The notes: generated by a model from the letters alone, not told the origin. A stretch of DNA of 64,000 nucleotides from an uncultured Methylophilaceae bacterium (GCA_903863255.1 CAIPBJ010000034.1:1-64000), one strand, 5' to 3'. Shown: positions 33,741 to 46,546, numbered from the stretch's first letter. Numbers and translations are program-made.

Positions 33741-35188
33741 CAAATCCAATAACGAAGCTCCTTGATTCAGGTGTCCAGTTAACTGGAATCACTTCAGATA
33801 GTAGGGAAGTGAAGCAGGGTAACCTGTTTATCGCATATAAAGGGGATAAGTCTGACGGCAGGGATCATATTGCTGAGGCTATCAATAATGGCGCCGCTGC
33901 AGTTATTTGGGAGCAGGAAGGCTTTACTTGGAATTCCGAACTTAAGATACCAAATATTTCAATATTCGGGCTAAGGAATAGCGCTGGTTTTATCGCTGAC
34001 GGATTCTATGGTCAACCTTCAAGTAGGCTCTGGATGATTGGTGTAACGGGAACAAATGGCAAAAGTTCATGTAGTCATTGGATTGCGCAGGCCATGAATT
34101 CATTGGAACGAAGAGCTGCTGTTATTGGTACGTTGGGGAATGGGTTTGTTGATATTCCAAATACACTGTCAGAGGCTGTTAACACAACACCTGATCCAAT
34201 ATTGATTCAGAAGTTGCTGGCAGAGTACCTTAAAAAAAATGCCAAGACCATAGTTATGGAGGTTTCCTCTCATGGTTTGGATCAGGGAAGAGTGAATGGT
34301 GTGCATTTTGACGTTGCATTGTTCACAAACTTATCACGAGATCATCTTGATTATCACAAAAATATGGAATCGTATGAAAATGCCAAGAGAAAGTTGTTCA
34401 CGTGGGATGGTTTGCGTTGTGCAGTTCTTAATATCGACGACCCGGTTGGAAGCAGATTCAACGTTGAATTAGTCAATAACGGGAAATCAACCCTGACCTA
34501 CGGGCTGCATGGAGGCGATGTTCGCGGGTTCGATGTAAGCTATTCCCGAGAGGGTATAAAGATGAAGATATCGAGCCCTTTTGGAGAAGTAGGTCTGGAA
34601 CTTCCCGTGATTGGGAAATTCAATGCATACAATTTATTAGCTGTCTACGCAACCCTTTTGGCTTCAGATGTGCCCTATTTTAAAGCCGCCCAAGCGATGC
34701 ATTCAATAACATCAGTTCCAGGACGTATGCAGCAATTTGGGGGCGTGAGTGGGCCCTTGATAGTAATTGACTATGCTCATAGTCCCGATGCCTTAGAAAA
34801 AGCATTGCAAGCGTTAAGCGAAATAACTGAAGGCAAATTGATTTGTGTGTTTGGCTGTGGAGGCGATCGAGATAAGGGAAAACGGCTGCTAATGGGGCAA
34901 GTTGCATCAAGTTATGCCGACGAAATCATTGTCACTTCGGATAATCCGAGATATGAAAATCCCAATGAAATAGTTGAACAAATTATTGCTGGGATTTCTA
35001 AAAATTATCAACGCATCGAAGACAGGCGCCTAGCTATAGCCGATGCGATTAAAAGAGCCAACATCCAGGATGTTGTTCTTATTGCAGGAAAAGGACACGA
35101 AAATTATCAGGACATTGAAGGAGTCAAGTATGACTTTAATGATGCGCTTGTTGTAGAGGAGTTTCTAAAAGAGGGAGTCTCGCAATGA
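33737..35188 (+). CDS. murE: UDP-MurNAc-tripeptide synthetase MurE
   Basis: The 483-residue Mur ligase adds the third stem-peptide residue. The ATP-binding loop is GVTGTNGKSSCSHWIAQA (about residues 102-119), and SDNPRYENP (near residue 400) contains the DNPR signature of enzymes that add meso-diaminopimelate, as expected for a Gram-negative wall. Start and stop both overlap neighbouring genes through ATGA. Confidence 0.97.
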   Translation: MTNPITKLLDSGVQLTGITSDSREVKQGNLFIAYKGDKSDGRDHIAEAINNGAAAVIWEQEGFTWNSELKIPNISIFGLRNSAGFIADGFYGQPSSRLWMIGVTGTNGKSSCSHWIAQAMNSLERRAAVIGTLGNGFVDIPNTLSEAVNTTPDPILIQKLLAEYLKKNAKTIVMEVSSHGLDQGRVNGVHFDVALFTNLSRDHLDYHKNMESYENAKRKLFTWDGLRCAVLNIDDPVGSRFNVELVNNGKSTLTYGLHGGDVRGFDVSYSREGIKMKISSPFGEVGLELPVIGKFNAYNLLAVYATLLASDVPYFKAAQAMHSITSVPGRMQQFGGVSGPLIVIDYAHSPDALEKALQALSEITEGKLICVFGCGGDRDKGKRLLMGQVASSYADEIIVTSDNPRYENPNEIVEQIIAGISKNYQRIEDRRLAIADAIKRANIQDVVLIAGKGHENYQDIEGVKYDFNDALVVEEFLKEGVSQ

Positions 35189-36543
35189 TGACACTTTCTG
35201 AAGCAGCGATGGCCACATCAGGAACCATCCTTGGAAAGGATGCCTACTTTACAAGTGTTGGTTCAGATAGTCGGTCAATACAGAAAGAGCAGCTTTTCGT
35301 TGCAATTGGAGGTGAAAACTTCAACGGTCATGACTATGCAAAAGAAAGTATAAATTTAGGCGCTTCAGCAGTCATGATTTCAGAACCTTTGAGTGATTTG
35401 TCGTCAGCGTTGTTAGTAAAGGATACCAAACTGGCGTTGGGGGTACTTAGCAGTTACTGGAGAGATAAGTTTGCTATTCCGCTTATTGCAATTACAGGGA
35501 GTAACGGCAAAACAACGGTGAAGGAAATGCTGTTTTCGATTTTAAGTGAATCGACTGGAATCAAAGAAAAAGTACTGGCGACAGAAGGAAATCTTAACAA
35601 CGACATAGGCTTGCCAATGACTTTGCTGAAAATTCGTCCTCAACACACCTATGCTATCGCAGAAATGGGGATGAATCATATCGGAGAAATTCGATATCTC
35701 TCAAAACTGGCAAAACCATCCATCGCTTTGATAAATAACGCATCCTCCGCTCATTTGGGGGAGCTTGGGTCATTGGATATGATTGCCCAGGCTAAAGGTG
35801 AGATTTTTGAAGGCCTCTCGCCTGAAGGTTTGGCAATAATCAATGCGGATGACAATTATTTTTCATACTGGAAATCTCTCGTGAGTAAGCATCGTTGCTT
35901 GACCTTTGGAATACATTCAAATGCCGATGTAAAGGGAGAATATGAATTAACCACCAAGGGTAGCTATTTACGAATCAAGGCGATGGGAACAGATTTTGAT
36001 GCTGAAATGCCCCTTCCTGGGCTTCATAACGTAAGAAATGCACTTGCTGCATCATGCGCAGCATTGGCCATTGAGATCAGTCCGGAAGCAATTGCTGCCG
36101 GACTGAAAGGAATCAATGCAGTCAAAGGGCGGCTTCAAGAAAAATCGGGAATTAATGGGATGGTGGTTATTGATGACAGCTATAACGCCAATCCCGTTTC
36201 AGTAAAGGCAGCTATAGATGTGTTGGCAATGCGAACTGGAGAAAAAGTCCTAATTCTGGGAGACATGGCCGAACTGGGTGAGGAGGAGGCCAGATTGCAC
36301 GCGGAAGTTGGCATTTATGCCAAGGAGTCGGGAATAACGAAGCTCTATGCTTTGGGGTCGTTAACTAAACATGCTGTGAGCGCTTTTGGTAAGAACGCGA
36401 GACATTTCGACACTCCTGAAGAATTATCAGCTCAAATTATTAATGAACCAGCAGATACGGTTTTGATTAAAGGGTCACGTTTCATGCGAATGGAGCGAGT
36501 GGTCAATATTATTACGCTAGATAAAAACAAGGGGGCCCAATAA
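35185..36543 (+). CDS. murF: UDP-MurNAc-pentapeptide synthetase MurF
   Basis: The 452-residue ligase attaches D-alanyl-D-alanine to the tripeptide precursor in the cytoplasm. ATP loop: [16 protein letters not shown] (near residue 108); further family segments are [14 protein letters not shown] and [17 protein letters not shown]. The ATG overlaps the murE stop and the TAA overlaps the mraY ATG by one base. D-Ala-D-Ala is supplied by the Ddl encoded downstream. Confidence 0.97.
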   Translation: MMTLSEAAMATSGTILGKDAYFTSVGSDSRSIQKEQLFVAIGGENFNGHDYAKESINLGASAVMISEPLSDLSSALLVKDTKLALGVLSSYWRDKFAIPLIAITGSNGKTTVKEMLFSILSESTGIKEKVLATEGNLNNDIGLPMTLLKIRPQHTYAIAEMGMNHIGEIRYLSKLAKPSIALINNASSAHLGELGSLDMIAQAKGEIFEGLSPEGLAIINADDNYFSYWKSLVSKHRCLTFGIHSNADVKGEYELTTKGSYLRIKAMGTDFDAEMPLPGLHNVRNALAASCAALAIEISPEAIAAGLKGINAVKGRLQEKSGINGMVVIDDSYNANPVSVKAAIDVLAMRTGEKVLILGDMAELGEEEARLHAEVGIYAKESGITKLYALGSLTKHAVSAFGKNARHFDTPEELSAQIINEPADTVLIKGSRFMRMERVVNIITLDKNKGAQ

Positions 36544-37646
36544 TGTTTTTAGTGTTTGCGAGATGGCTTGCTCATGATATTCGGACTTTTCATGTGTTTG
36601 ATTACATTACTTTGCGTGCCGTATTGGCAACCATGACTGCCCTGATTATTTCTTTTATAGTTGGACCAACGTTAATTAGAAAGTTGACTGAATATAAGGT
36701 TGGTCAATCGGTCCGAGATGACGGACCCCAAACGCATTTAGTCAAAGCTGGAACACCTACTATGGGTGGCGCTCTGATATTGGTTGCAATTGCAACCTCA
36801 ACCCTGCTCTGGTCTGATTTGACAAATCGGTTTGTATGGGTAGTTCTTTTCACGACGATAGGCTTTGGGATTGTGGGGTGGGTAGACGACTGGCGCAAGG
36901 TCGTCCATAGAAACCCTAAAGGGTTGTCTGCAAGAGAGAAGTATTTCTGGCAATCTCTAATAGGGATCGCTGTTTCAATTTATTTATTTAAAACATCGGA
37001 TATACCAGCTGAAACAACACTCGTTGTCCCATTCTTCAAGCATCTGGTATTTCCTCTGGGTGTGCTTGGGTTCGTAGGGCTGACGTATTTGGTCATCGTT
37101 GGTTCAAGTAATGCAGTCAACCTGACTGATGGCCTGGATGGGCTGGCGATTATGCCTACCGTTCTTATTTCTTCTGCTTTAGCTATCTTTGCCTATGCTA
37201 CAGGACACGTATTCTTCTCAAAATATTTAGGTATTCCTTACGTACCTGGAGCAGGTGAATTGACGGTCTTTTGTTCTGCCATGGCTGGCGCTGGCCTAGG
37301 ATTTCTTTGGTTTAATGCCTACCCGGCAGAGGTGTTCATGGGGGACGTAGGCGCATTGGCGCTTGGAGCCGCATTAGGGGTGGTGGCAGTAATTGTAAGA
37401 CAGGAAATAGTTCTCTTTATTATGGGCGGCGTGTTCGTGACTGAAACCCTATCAGTGGCAACACAGGTTACATACTTCAAATATACGAAGATGAAGTACG
37501 GTGAAGGAAGAAGAATATTTCTAATGGCACCATTGCATCATCATTATGAGCAAAAAGGATGGAAGGAAACTCAAGTGGTTGTGAGGTTCTGGATCATTAC
37601 CATGATGTTGGTCTTAATAGGTCTGGCAAGTTTGAAAATAAGATGA
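36543..37646 (+). CDS. mraY: Phospho-MurNAc-pentapeptide translocase MraY
   Basis: The 367-residue enzyme with about ten membrane helices transfers phospho-MurNAc-pentapeptide to undecaprenyl phosphate, giving lipid I. Characteristic segments are [18 protein letters not shown], the aspartate-rich [20 protein letters not shown] and [11 protein letters not shown], followed by the HHHYEQKGW loop ([12 protein letters not shown]). The start overlaps murF (TAATG) and the stop overlaps murD (ATGA). Confidence 0.97.
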   Translation: MFLVFARWLAHDIRTFHVFDYITLRAVLATMTALIISFIVGPTLIRKLTEYKVGQSVRDDGPQTHLVKAGTPTMGGALILVAIATSTLLWSDLTNRFVWVVLFTTIGFGIVGWVDDWRKVVHRNPKGLSAREKYFWQSLIGIAVSIYLFKTSDIPAETTLVVPFFKHLVFPLGVLGFVGLTYLVIVGSSNAVNLTDGLDGLAIMPTVLISSALAIFAYATGHVFFSKYLGIPYVPGAGELTVFCSAMAGAGLGFLWFNAYPAEVFMGDVGALALGAALGVVAVIVRQEIVLFIMGGVFVTETLSVATQVTYFKYTKMKYGEGRRIFLMAPLHHHYEQKGWKETQVVVRFWIITMMLVLIGLASLKIR

Positions 37647-39013
37647 AATATTCAATTACAGACAAAAAGGTGTTAGTACTAGGACTCGGAGAGACCGGAT
37701 TATCTTCGATAAGATGGCTTTTTGGCCAAGGTGCAATTTTGTCTGCTGCCGACACCAGGCAAATGCCGCCAGAACTGATGAGAATTAAGAATGAATTTCC
37801 GAATATTAAGATTCATCTTGGACCATTTGTAGAAGATATTTTTATTGGTATTGATTTGATTGTGATTAGTCCTGGGGTTCCAATCAATGACAAATCTGTT
37901 CAATCTGCAATTTCAAGGGGGCAAAAAGTCATTGGCGATGTGGAACTTTTTTCTACCGTGAAGCCATCCTCATCCAAGGTCATTGCCATAACAGGCTCGA
38001 ATGGAAAAAGTACCGTGACGACGCTTGTAGGTGAAATGTGTAAGTCTGCTGGATTAAGAACGATAGTTGCAGGAAATATTGGGTTGCCTGTTATGGATAC
38101 ATTATCAATGGAAATCCCTGATGTGTATGTTCTTGAGTTATCCAGCTTTCAACTGGAATCAACCCAGTCATTGAATGCGGATGCGGCAACAGTGTTAAAC
38201 ATAAGTGAAGATCATTTGGATCGGCATGGAAGCCTGGATGCTTATGTTCGTGCAAAAGCGAGAATATTCAATGGGTCGGGCGTGCAAGTGCTGAATTGCA
38301 ACGACGAATTAAGCATGGCGATGGCAATTGAGGGGCGTAAGAAAATTGTCTTTGGACTTGATAGGCCATCAGGGGAGGGTGCATATGGTATCGAGAAGAT
38401 GGAACCGGAAATATGGTTAATGCGCGGCAAACAAAGAATGCTTTCTATGAGAGAGCTCCATCTGCCTGGGTTGCATAATGTATCCAACGTGCTTGCGGCA
38501 TTTGCTCTTTGCGAAGCAATCGGAATTAAAGAAGACGTGATCATTCAAACTGCGAGAGAATTCAGGGGGCTTCCCCATCGTGTCGAATGGATTGCAGACA
38601 TCAATGAGATTGGTTTCTTCGATGACTCTAAGGGTACAAATGTCGGTGCAACCTGTGCTGCAATCGCTGGATTGCAGCAGAAAGTCGTGCTAATAGCTGG
38701 GGGTGATGGAAAAGGTCAGGACTTTTCACCATTGAGAAAAGCCACGATCCAGAATGCCCGTGCAGTAATTTTGATTGGGCGGGATGCTCAACTTATTGAG
38801 GATGTTTTGATAGATACAGGGTTGCCAATCTATCGCGCGCACGATCTTCCTGAAGCAGTAAAAATTGGGATGAGGATAGCAAAGAAAGGTGATGCGGTTT
38901 TGCTGTCTCCGGCATGTGCCAGTTTTGATATGTTTAGAAATTATGAACATCGGGCAAAAGTATTTGTAGAAGCCGTTAATGATATGTCAAGACTTGCTTC
39001 GGAGGTGCATTGA
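37643..39013 (+). CDS. murD: UDP-MurNAc-L-alanine:D-glutamate ligase MurD
   Basis: The 456-residue ligase adds D-glutamate to UDP-MurNAc-L-alanine. It opens with a Rossmann-like [13 protein letters not shown], has the ATP loop [18 protein letters not shown] (near residue 115), and later [11 protein letters not shown]. The start MKYSITDKK at 37643 overlaps the mraY stop as ATGA; the frame is open further upstream, but that would overlap mraY deeply. Confidence 0.96.
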   Translation: MKYSITDKKVLVLGLGETGLSSIRWLFGQGAILSAADTRQMPPELMRIKNEFPNIKIHLGPFVEDIFIGIDLIVISPGVPINDKSVQSAISRGQKVIGDVELFSTVKPSSSKVIAITGSNGKSTVTTLVGEMCKSAGLRTIVAGNIGLPVMDTLSMEIPDVYVLELSSFQLESTQSLNADAATVLNISEDHLDRHGSLDAYVRAKARIFNGSGVQVLNCNDELSMAMAIEGRKKIVFGLDRPSGEGAYGIEKMEPEIWLMRGKQRMLSMRELHLPGLHNVSNVLAAFALCEAIGIKEDVIIQTAREFRGLPHRVEWIADINEIGFFDDSKGTNVGATCAAIAGLQQKVVLIAGGDGKGQDFSPLRKATIQNARAVILIGRDAQLIEDVLIDTGLPIYRAHDLPEAVKIGMRIAKKGDAVLLSPACASFDMFRNYEHRAKVFVEAVNDMSRLASEVH

Positions 39014-39014
39014 C

Positions 39015-40175
39015 ATGTACATGATGAGCGGACGAGCAAGATTTGGCACAAGTACCTATGATCAGGGATTGCTCTGGGTAACGCTAATCTTGCTTGGTAT
39101 CGGGCTTGTAATGGTGTACTCGGCATCCATCGCGATGGCGGAAGCAGACCGCGCCACGGGTCACCAAAGCACTTATTTTCTAGTCAGGCAAGCGATATAC
39201 ATTGTTATAAGCCTTATGGCAGGATTGGTCGCATTTAGTATCCCAACGAAAATGTGGCAGAAGGTTGCTCCCTATCTCTTTCTAAGCGGGTTCGCATTGC
39301 TGATCGTTGTGTTGATTCCAGGGATTGGCAGAAACATAAACGGAAGCCAACGCTGGCTATCCCTTTTTGTGATTAATCTTCAACCCTCTGAATTCATGAA
39401 ATTGTTCTCAGCAATCTATGTCGCTGACTACACGGTCAGGAAGGCCTCCGTGATGGATAGCTTTACAAGAGGTTTTCTGCCGATGTTGATAGTGATGCTT
39501 CTCGTCGGAGGTTTGCTTCTAAGAGAACCCGACTTTGGAGCATTTGCCGTCATTGCTTCGATATCAATATCTATACTTTGGTTGGGTGGTATCAACGCGA
39601 GAATCTTTACTGCGCTGTTATTCATGCTTGTAATAGGGTTCATTTTGTTGATTTGGAGTTCACCCTATCGACTTCAGAGAATCATTGGATTTATGGATCC
39701 TTGGGCTGACCCATTCGGAAAAGGTTATCAACTTTCACATGCTTTGATTGCATTTGGCAGAGGTGAGTGGTTTGGTGTCGGGTTGGGTGCCAGTGTGGAG
39801 AAGTTGCTCTATTTACCAGAAGCCCATACGGACTTTCTCCTGGCGGTAATCGCAGAAGAGTTGGGGTTCATGGGTGTAGCTGTCGTTGTTGGCTTGTTTG
39901 TCTGGCTAGTGGTACGGGCATTCGGTATCGGAAAGGAAGCAATAAAGAATGAATGTTACTTTTCATCCTTACTTGCTCAGGGTATCGGTGTCTGGATGGG
40001 GGTACAGGGAATCATTAACATGGGTGTCAACATGGGACTATTGCCAACGAAAGGGTTGACTCTTCCATTGTTGTCGTTTGGAGGAAGTGGGGTGTTAGCA
40101 AACTGCATCGCCCTTGCTGTTCTATTGAGGATTGACTATGAGAACAGACGAATTCAAAAAGGACTTCCGACATGA
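39015..40175 (+). CDS. ftsW: Septal peptidoglycan polymerase FtsW
   Basis: The 386-residue SEDS-family protein has ten membrane helices and polymerises lipid II with FtsI. Family signatures are [13 protein letters not shown] (near residue 30), [28 protein letters not shown] (near residue 270) and [26 protein letters not shown] at 39001-39007 is ideally spaced before the ATG at 39015, which places the start after the murD stop. It overlaps murG (ATGA). Confidence 0.96.
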   Translation: MYMMSGRARFGTSTYDQGLLWVTLILLGIGLVMVYSASIAMAEADRATGHQSTYFLVRQAIYIVISLMAGLVAFSIPTKMWQKVAPYLFLSGFALLIVVLIPGIGRNINGSQRWLSLFVINLQPSEFMKLFSAIYVADYTVRKASVMDSFTRGFLPMLIVMLLVGGLLLREPDFGAFAVIASISISILWLGGINARIFTALLFMLVIGFILLIWSSPYRLQRIIGFMDPWADPFGKGYQLSHALIAFGRGEWFGVGLGASVEKLLYLPEAHTDFLLAVIAEELGFMGVAVVVGLFVWLVVRAFGIGKEAIKNECYFSSLLAQGIGVWMGVQGIINMGVNMGLLPTKGLTLPLLSFGGSGVLANCIALAVLLRIDYENRRIQKGLPT

Positions 40176-41236
40176 AGAAAACGCTCATGGTTATGGCTGG
40201 AGGCACAGGAGGGCATGTTTTTCCTGCAATTGCGGTTGCGGACTTTCTTAAAGCGCTTGATTGGAAAATAGTTTGGCTAGCGAGTAAGGGAGGTATGGAA
40301 AATGGACTCATTGAAAATAAGGGTTATGAAAAAGCTCAAATAACAATCAAGGGCGTAAGAGGGAAAGGAGTTTCGGGCTGGATTCTAATGCCGCTCAGAC
40401 TTTTAGTAGCCTTCGTTCAAAGCTTTAAGGCCATGCGTCACTACAGCCCCGATGTTGTTATAGGAATGGGAGGATTTGCAGCATTTCCAGGTGGTTTTAT
40501 GGCTTGGGTATTGAGAAAGCCTTTGGTGATCCACGAACAAAACTCCGTAGAAGGTCTGACGAATAAGCTTCTGGCGAAAGTTGCAACAAAAATACTTACA
40601 GCCTTCCCATCTGCATTTAGAGGAAAAGGAAAACTTGTGGGAAACCCTGTAAGAAAAGATCTTCTTGAGATTCAGGAGCCACAAGCTCGATATGAATCAA
40701 GAGCAGGAAGTCTTAGGTTGCTGGTGATTGGGGGCAGCCTTGGTGCGCAAGCTTTGAATGAGATTGTACCCAAAGCTATTGGTTTATTTCCGAAAGCAAG
40801 CAGACCTAAGGTAGTGCATCAATCTGGGAATAGCCATATAGGTAAGCTTCGTAACAACTATAAAGAAGCGGGAGTGGAAGCAGATTGCATACCGTTTATT
40901 GAAGATATGGCAGAAAGTTATGACTGGGCAGATTTTGTTATATGTCGTTCAGGGGCTATGACCATAGCCGAGTTGTCGGCAATAGGGGTGGCTAGTTTGT
41001 TAGTTCCTTTTCCTTATGCTGTAGATGATCATCAAACCACTAATGCACGATATCTTTCCGACTCAGGGGCTGCGATTTTGGTGCAGCAGCAAGAGCTGAC
41101 CGCCGAGGGATTGGTCGGGATTCTAAGCGAATTAACAAGAGGAAAATGCCTGGAAATCGCCAAGAGAGCCTATGCACTTGGTAAGCCTGATGCGACTGAG
41201 AATGTCGCGCAAACATGCATGGAGTTGGCAGAATGA
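40172..41236 (+). CDS. murG: Lipid II synthase MurG
   Basis: The 354-residue GT-B glycosyltransferase adds GlcNAc to lipid I on the inner face of the membrane. Motifs: [19 protein letters not shown] (about residues 8-26), [43 protein letters not shown] and the UDP-GlcNAc-binding [16 protein letters not shown]. Both ends overlap neighbours through ATGA. Confidence 0.97.
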   Translation: MKKTLMVMAGGTGGHVFPAIAVADFLKALDWKIVWLASKGGMENGLIENKGYEKAQITIKGVRGKGVSGWILMPLRLLVAFVQSFKAMRHYSPDVVIGMGGFAAFPGGFMAWVLRKPLVIHEQNSVEGLTNKLLAKVATKILTAFPSAFRGKGKLVGNPVRKDLLEIQEPQARYESRAGSLRLLVIGGSLGAQALNEIVPKAIGLFPKASRPKVVHQSGNSHIGKLRNNYKEAGVEADCIPFIEDMAESYDWADFVICRSGAMTIAELSAIGVASLLVPFPYAVDDHQTTNARYLSDSGAAILVQQQELTAEGLVGILSELTRGKCLEIAKRAYALGKPDATENVAQTCMELAE

Positions 41237-42627
41237 AGCACAAAGTCAAAAACATCCATTTTATTGGCATTGGCGGTTCGGGAATGAGCGGTATTGCAGA
41301 GGTTTTAGTCAATCTCGGGTTCTTTGTAAGCGGATCGGATATAGCCAATAATTCTGTAACCCAACGTTTGAAAAACGTAGGAGCAAAAGTTTTTCAAGGG
41401 CATTCAGCCGAGCACTTAGTCGATGCAGACGTGGTGGTGGTGTCCAGTGCCGTAAATGAATCCAATCCAGAAATTATCGAGGCACGTAAAAGAAAAATAC
41501 CAATCGTGCCGCGAGCACTCATGCTTGCTGAATTAATGAGATTCAGACAAGGAATAGCTGTAGCCGGAACTCATGGAAAAACCACTACTACCAGCCTGAT
41601 TGCGAGCATTCTTGCAGAGGCTGGCATGGATCCAACCTATGTCATAGGTGGAAGGCTCGAATCAGCGAACAGTAATGCAAAGCTTGGTACTGGCGAATAT
41701 ATCGTAGCAGAAGCAGATGAATCGGATGCTTCCTTCCTCCATCTCACTCCTGTAATGGCAGTGGTTACGAGCATCGATGCCGATCACATGGATACTTACG
41801 AACATAATTTTGAAAAGCTAAAAGGTGCATTCATAGACTTCCTGCAACAATTACCATTTTGGGGTATGGCAGTAGTGTGCATAGATGATCCAAATATTCG
41901 TGAAATTCTTCCTAAGGTAACTAAGCCGGTAATGACTTATGGGTTCTCTGAAGAGGCCAGAATACGTGCGAGGAATGTTCGAGCTGACAATGGAAAGATG
42001 CATTTTACAGTCCAGCGTATCAATGGAGTGATGAGTGAGTTTGATGTAACGCTTAATTTGCCTGGAAATCATTATGTGCTGAATGCACTTGCAGCCATTG
42101 CAATTGCCAGTGAGCTTAACGTGCCTGATCAATCTATTGTAAAAGCATTGGAGGAATTCAAAGGGGTTGGGCGAAGGTTCGAGCGTTACGGAGATGTGAG
42201 TGCAAAAGATGGTGGCAAATTTACATTAATCGATGACTATGGACATCATCCAGTTGAAATGCAGGCGGTCATTTCCGCTGCTAGAGGCGCATTCCCAAAT
42301 CGACGTGTTTTGCTTGCATTCCAGCCACATCGATACACCCGAACTCGAGATTGTTTCGAAGATTTCGTAAAGGTACTTTCCTGTGCCGATGCAGTTCTTT
42401 TAACCGAGGTCTATTCTGCGGGAGAATCGCCAATCATCGCTGCGGATGGGCGATCCCTAGTCAGGGCCTTGAGAGTAGCTGGAAAAGTCGAGCCCTTGTT
42501 TTTCGAAAACACAAATGAACTGCCTGCAGCAATACTGGATATGGCAAGGAACGAAGATGTTGTGATTGTGATGGGTGCTGGGAGCATCGGACAAGTAGCT
42601 GCCAAGACAAGGGATATGGCAAATTGA
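41233..42627 (+). CDS. murC: UDP-MurNAc:L-alanine ligase MurC
   Basis: The 464-residue enzyme adds the first amino acid, L-alanine. It has the nucleotide fold [17 protein letters not shown] (about residues 9-25), the ATP loop [18 protein letters not shown] (near residue 113) and [14 protein letters not shown]. The start at 41233 overlaps the murG stop (ATGA); an earlier start at 41215 is possible but less compact. The stop overlaps murB (TGATG). Confidence 0.96.
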   Translation: MKHKVKNIHFIGIGGSGMSGIAEVLVNLGFFVSGSDIANNSVTQRLKNVGAKVFQGHSAEHLVDADVVVVSSAVNESNPEIIEARKRKIPIVPRALMLAELMRFRQGIAVAGTHGKTTTTSLIASILAEAGMDPTYVIGGRLESANSNAKLGTGEYIVAEADESDASFLHLTPVMAVVTSIDADHMDTYEHNFEKLKGAFIDFLQQLPFWGMAVVCIDDPNIREILPKVTKPVMTYGFSEEARIRARNVRADNGKMHFTVQRINGVMSEFDVTLNLPGNHYVLNALAAIAIASELNVPDQSIVKALEEFKGVGRRFERYGDVSAKDGGKFTLIDDYGHHPVEMQAVISAARGAFPNRRVLLAFQPHRYTRTRDCFEDFVKVLSCADAVLLTEVYSAGESPIIAADGRSLVRALRVAGKVEPLFFENTNELPAAILDMARNEDVVIVMGAGSIGQVAAKTRDMAN

Positions 42628-43517
42628 TGGCGCAAATAAAACCAACTGGAAAGCTTCTCGTCAACGAACCGATTGCCAAATACACAAGCTGGCGCGTTGG
42701 TGGAAAGGTTGACCGCTTGTATATTCCAGATGATGTTTCAGATCTTTGCTCTTTCTTGAGTACCTTAGATAGAGAAGAAAAGGTCTATTTTATAGGGTTA
42801 GGTTCAAATATCTTAGTTAGAGACGGTGGTGTGAGAGGAACAGTCATTCTAGTCCACAATGCACTCGATACCATTCGTCTCGAAAGTGGTTTGATCTATG
42901 CAGAGGCTGGGGTGACCTGTGCAAAACTCGCAAAGTTCAGCGCGAAATGCGCAAAGCAGGGTGCCGAATTCATGGCCGGCATCCCAGGAACAGTAGGCGG
43001 TGCTTTGGCCATGAATGCTGGATGTTACGGAGGCGAGACATGGGGAATTGTAGAAAAAGTACTCACTGTTGACAAGGATGGGAATATTCATGAACGCAAG
43101 AATTCTGAATATGTAGCAAGTTACAGACACATAGACATGCCATCGCCAGATGAGTGGTTCATCGCAGCATGGTTTCGGCTGGATGACGGAAACAGCTTGG
43201 AATCGGAAAAAAAGATTAAAGAGCTGTTGGCTAAAAGGCTCCATTCACAACCGCTTAATCTACCAAATGCGGGTTCCACTTTTAGAAATCCAGAAGGTGA
43301 TCATGCGGCAAGGCTCATAGAAGCATGTGGTCTTAAAGGATACAAAATCGGGGGGGCGCAGGTGTCTGAAAAACACGCAAATTTCATCGTCAATCTTGGT
43401 GATGCAACTGCCAATGACATTGAAGAAATAATTGGCGTGATGAAAGCTGAAGTTAAAACTAAATTTGGAGTGGATTTGCTACAAGAAGTAAGAGTCATTG
43501 GTGATAAAAATGAATAA
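42627..43517 (+). CDS. murB: UDP-N-acetylenolpyruvoylglucosamine reductase MurB
   Basis: The 296-residue flavoenzyme makes UDP-MurNAc. Signatures: [28 protein letters not shown] (FAD binding, near residue 55), [20 protein letters not shown] and [19 protein letters not shown] near the C-terminus. Length and motifs fit the shorter B. subtilis-like (type II) form. It overlaps murC at the start and ddl by eight bases at the end. Confidence 0.95.
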   Translation: MAQIKPTGKLLVNEPIAKYTSWRVGGKVDRLYIPDDVSDLCSFLSTLDREEKVYFIGLGSNILVRDGGVRGTVILVHNALDTIRLESGLIYAEAGVTCAKLAKFSAKCAKQGAEFMAGIPGTVGGALAMNAGCYGGETWGIVEKVLTVDKDGNIHERKNSEYVASYRHIDMPSPDEWFIAAWFRLDDGNSLESEKKIKELLAKRLHSQPLNLPNAGSTFRNPEGDHAARLIEACGLKGYKIGGAQVSEKHANFIVNLGDATANDIEEIIGVMKAEVKTKFGVDLLQEVRVIGDKNE

Positions 43518-44448
43518 ATTCGGAAAAGTCGCTGTTTTGATGGGTGGAAAATCAAAAGAGCGGGAAGTATCAATCAAGAGCGGGAATGCGGTACTTGCCT
43601 CTTTAATCAGACAAGGGGTGGATGCCTATGCTTTCGATCCAGCCAATCAACCTCTGCATGATATCGAATCCTATGATCTTGCAATGATTTCATTGCATGG
43701 ACGTTTTGGGGAAGATGGATCCATTCAGGGGGCGCTTGAGTTGCTAGGTATTCCCTATACAGGAAGCGGTGTTATGGCTTCGGCAATAGGCATGGATAAA
43801 TTAAGAACTAAAATGATTTGGAAGGCTGCGGGCATCCCAACACCTGCTTTTCAAACGTTATCAGCCAGAACGAACTTTACGGATGTCGCACTTGAATTAG
43901 GCCTCCCCTTATTTGTTAAACCCTCAAATGAAGGATCAAGTATTGGCATCAGTAAGGTTAATGACATTGGAGCCTTGCAGGGTGCATATGAATTGGCAAA
44001 AAAATCCGATCCATTGGTGATTGCTGAGGCATTTATCGGTGGAGGTGAATATACAGTTGGAATACTGGGTGATGAATCCCTCCCTATCGTTCGAATAGTC
44101 CCCTCAACAGAGTTCTATGACTACGAAGCAAAATACCTCAGGGATGACACGAAATACCACTGTCCATGTGGTCTGGATAAAGATCTCGAGATGTCGATTA
44201 GGCAAGACGCCCTTTGCGCGTTTAGGGCGATTGGAGGTACTGGTTGGGGCCGAGTAGATTTTTTAATGGATGAAAATAGGAAACATTACTTTTTAGAGGT
44301 GAATACATCACCAGGGATGACTGACCATAGCCTGGTACCTATGGCAGCAAAAGCGGCTGGAATAACTTTTGACCAGCTTGTAATGAAGATTCTTAATCTG
44401 GCGAACCGGTCAGATGAAAAATACGGGGAAGTCTTCTATGTGGGATAA
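43510..44448 (+). CDS. ddl: D-alanine--D-alanine ligase
   Basis: The 312-residue ATP-grasp enzyme makes the dipeptide used by MurF. Motifs: [20 protein letters not shown] (about residues 5-24), [31 protein letters not shown] and [17 protein letters not shown]. The start is placed at MNKFGK (43510); a frame-open TTG at 43498 is less likely. It overlaps ftsQ by 11 bases. Confidence 0.95.
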   Translation: MNKFGKVAVLMGGKSKEREVSIKSGNAVLASLIRQGVDAYAFDPANQPLHDIESYDLAMISLHGRFGEDGSIQGALELLGIPYTGSGVMASAIGMDKLRTKMIWKAAGIPTPAFQTLSARTNFTDVALELGLPLFVKPSNEGSSIGISKVNDIGALQGAYELAKKSDPLVIAEAFIGGGEYTVGILGDESLPIVRIVPSTEFYDYEAKYLRDDTKYHCPCGLDKDLEMSIRQDALCAFRAIGGTGWGRVDFLMDENRKHYFLEVNTSPGMTDHSLVPMAAKAAGITFDQLVMKILNLANRSDEKYGEVFYVG

Positions 44449-45193
44449 ACCTCAAGTCCTGAATTGGATAGCAAACTTTTTGTTTGCACTTGGATTCGTG
44501 ATGTTTATGTATGGGATCTTGTATCTGGTGATTCATCTGCCACTTTTTCCCCTAAGAGAAATTCGAGTTGAGGGGCAGTTGACTCACGTGACAAGAGAGC
44601 AGGTAAAGCTAATTGCAAGTAGATACATACAGGGAAATTTCTTTACTTTGGACCTGATTAAAACGCGAGATGCATTTCAAAAATTGCCATGGGCCAGAAA
44701 TGTAAATGTAAGACGTCGTTGGCCAGGAAAGCTGGAGGTGGTGATTGAGGAACACAAGGAGCTTGCAAGATGGGGAAACATTGCATTAGTCAATAGCTAT
44801 GGTGAGCTTTTCCATGCCGCGTCAGATAGTGATTTACCAGTATTTTATGGACCAGGGGATGGGGTGCATGAAGTCGCAGAACATTTTGGGATTTTCAGTC
44901 AGATATTAGCCGTAACTAAATTCCGGGTTGCCGAGATCTCTTTATCACCCAGACGAGCATGGCAGATTAAAACTGACGGAAATTTGACTATTGAACTTGG
45001 AAGAGAACAAATGGAATCCAGGTTGCAGAAGTTTGCCCAGGTATATGAAAAAACCCTTGGAAAATATGGATCTAATGTTCGTTATGCGGATTTGAGATAT
45101 CCCAATGGTTTTGCCGTTCGCAAACCAAAACCAGGTGAAGGGAATGGTGCTGAGCCATCGAAGGATATGGTTACGAAAATGTCCACAACTTAG
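44438..45193 (+). CDS. ftsQ: Cell division protein FtsQ
   Basis: The 251-residue bitopic protein has one membrane helix ([20 protein letters not shown], about residues 13-32), a POTRA domain ([18 protein letters not shown]) and a beta domain. It links FtsL and FtsB to early divisome components. The ATG at 44438 is chosen because GGGGAAG is seven bases upstream; the ATG at 44414 is the alternative. Confidence 0.93.
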   Translation: MWDKPQVLNWIANFLFALGFVMFMYGILYLVIHLPLFPLREIRVEGQLTHVTREQVKLIASRYIQGNFFTLDLIKTRDAFQKLPWARNVNVRRRWPGKLEVVIEEHKELARWGNIALVNSYGELFHAASDSDLPVFYGPGDGVHEVAEHFGIFSQILAVTKFRVAEISLSPRRAWQIKTDGNLTIELGREQMESRLQKFAQVYEKTLGKYGSNVRYADLRYPNGFAVRKPKPGEGNGAEPSKDMVTKMSTT

Positions 45194-45234
45194 GTAAGGA
45201 TTTATGAATATAGAACGAATTACTGGAGATGAAA

Positions 45235-46473
45235 ATGAGTAGGACTAAAGAAGATAAAAATCTCATCATTGGATTGGATATAGGAACTTCAAAGATAGTG
45301 GCTATCGTAGCGGAACTATTACCTGATAGCAGCCTTAAGGTGATTGGTCTTGGGCAGCATATATCACGAGGCCTGAAAAAAGGGGTGGTGGTTAATATCG
45401 ATTCCACAGTGAATGCAATACAGCGTGCAATTGAAGAAGCTGAATTGATGGCAGATTGCAAAATTAAATACGTATTTACAGGAATTGCAGGCAGTCATGT
45501 GAAGAGTTTGAATTCGCATGGCATGGTTAAGATAAAAGATGCAGAGGTGTCACAAACAGATGTGGATCGAGTAGTGGAAACTGCAAGGGCTATCGCACTT
45601 CCATCCGATCAGCAGATTCTTCATATTCTCACACAGGAATTCATTATCGATGGACAGGAGGATGTAAGAGAACCTCTTGGAATGAGCGGAATGAAACTGG
45701 AGGTTAAAGTTCATATCGTTACCGGCGCGGTTGCGGCTGCCCAGAATATTGTCAAGTGCATAAAAAGGTGTGGGCTTGAGGTCTCTGATTTAATTTTACA
45801 ACCGCTGGCTTCCAGTCTGGCAGTCCTGACAGAGGATGAAAAGGAGCTTGGGGTATGTCTAGTCGACATAGGGGGAGGAACTACAGATATCGCAGTATTC
45901 AAGAATGGTGCGATTCGACATACCGCTGTTGTTCCAATAGCCGGGGATCAAATGACAAATGATGTTGCAGTTGCCTTTCGAACGCCTACCCAATCGGCTG
46001 AAGATATAAAAATTAAACATGGATGCGCGCTAAGGCAGTTATCAGATCCAAGGGAAATTGTTGAAGTGCCGGGTGTAGACGGTCGTGAACCACGTCAGCT
46101 TTCGGTACAAACGCTGGCTGAGGTCATTGAACCGAGGGTTGTAGAGTTATATGAGTTTGTGCTGGGTGAATTAAGACGAAGCGGGATGGAAGAAATGATC
46201 GCATCGGGGATTGTCATTACAGGAGGTTCCGCTTTAATGAAAGGGATGGTGGAGCTTGGAGAGGAAATTTTCCACATGCCAGTAAGGCTTGGAATGCCGA
46301 GATATGTTGGAGGTTTATCAGAAGTGGTAGGCAATCCAAGGTATGCGACTGGTGTAGGGCTAGTCCTGATGGGGAAACAACAAATGGAGCGTCATCTTCA
46401 GGGGCAAATGGATTCAAGCTCGTTTGGACGGGTATTTGAAAGAATGAAAAGTTGGTTTCAGGGGAATTTTTGA
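45235..46473 (+). CDS. ftsA: Cell division protein FtsA
   Basis: The 412-residue actin-like ATPase tethers FtsZ to the membrane. It has the phosphate loop IGLDIGTSKIVAIVAEL (about residues 12-28), LVDIGGGTTDIAVFKNG (near residue 208) and GIVITGGSALMKGM, and ends in an amphipathic membrane-targeting helix (FERMKSWFQGNF). The start at 45235 has GGAG correctly spaced; the ATG at 45229 is too close to it. Confidence 0.96.
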   Translation: MSRTKEDKNLIIGLDIGTSKIVAIVAELLPDSSLKVIGLGQHISRGLKKGVVVNIDSTVNAIQRAIEEAELMADCKIKYVFTGIAGSHVKSLNSHGMVKIKDAEVSQTDVDRVVETARAIALPSDQQILHILTQEFIIDGQEDVREPLGMSGMKLEVKVHIVTGAVAAAQNIVKCIKRCGLEVSDLILQPLASSLAVLTEDEKELGVCLVDIGGGTTDIAVFKNGAIRHTAVVPIAGDQMTNDVAVAFRTPTQSAEDIKIKHGCALRQLSDPREIVEVPGVDGREPRQLSVQTLAEVIEPRVVELYEFVLGELRRSGMEEMIASGIVITGGSALMKGMVELGEEIFHMPVRLGMPRYVGGLSEVVGNPRYATGVGLVLMGKQQMERHLQGQMDSSSFGRVFERMKSWFQGNF

Positions 46474-46546
46474 AATTTTTTTGAGATGTAAATTTGGGGT
46501 AGCTTTCACTTAGGCAGATGTAGTAAGTAAAACAAGGAGGATTGAA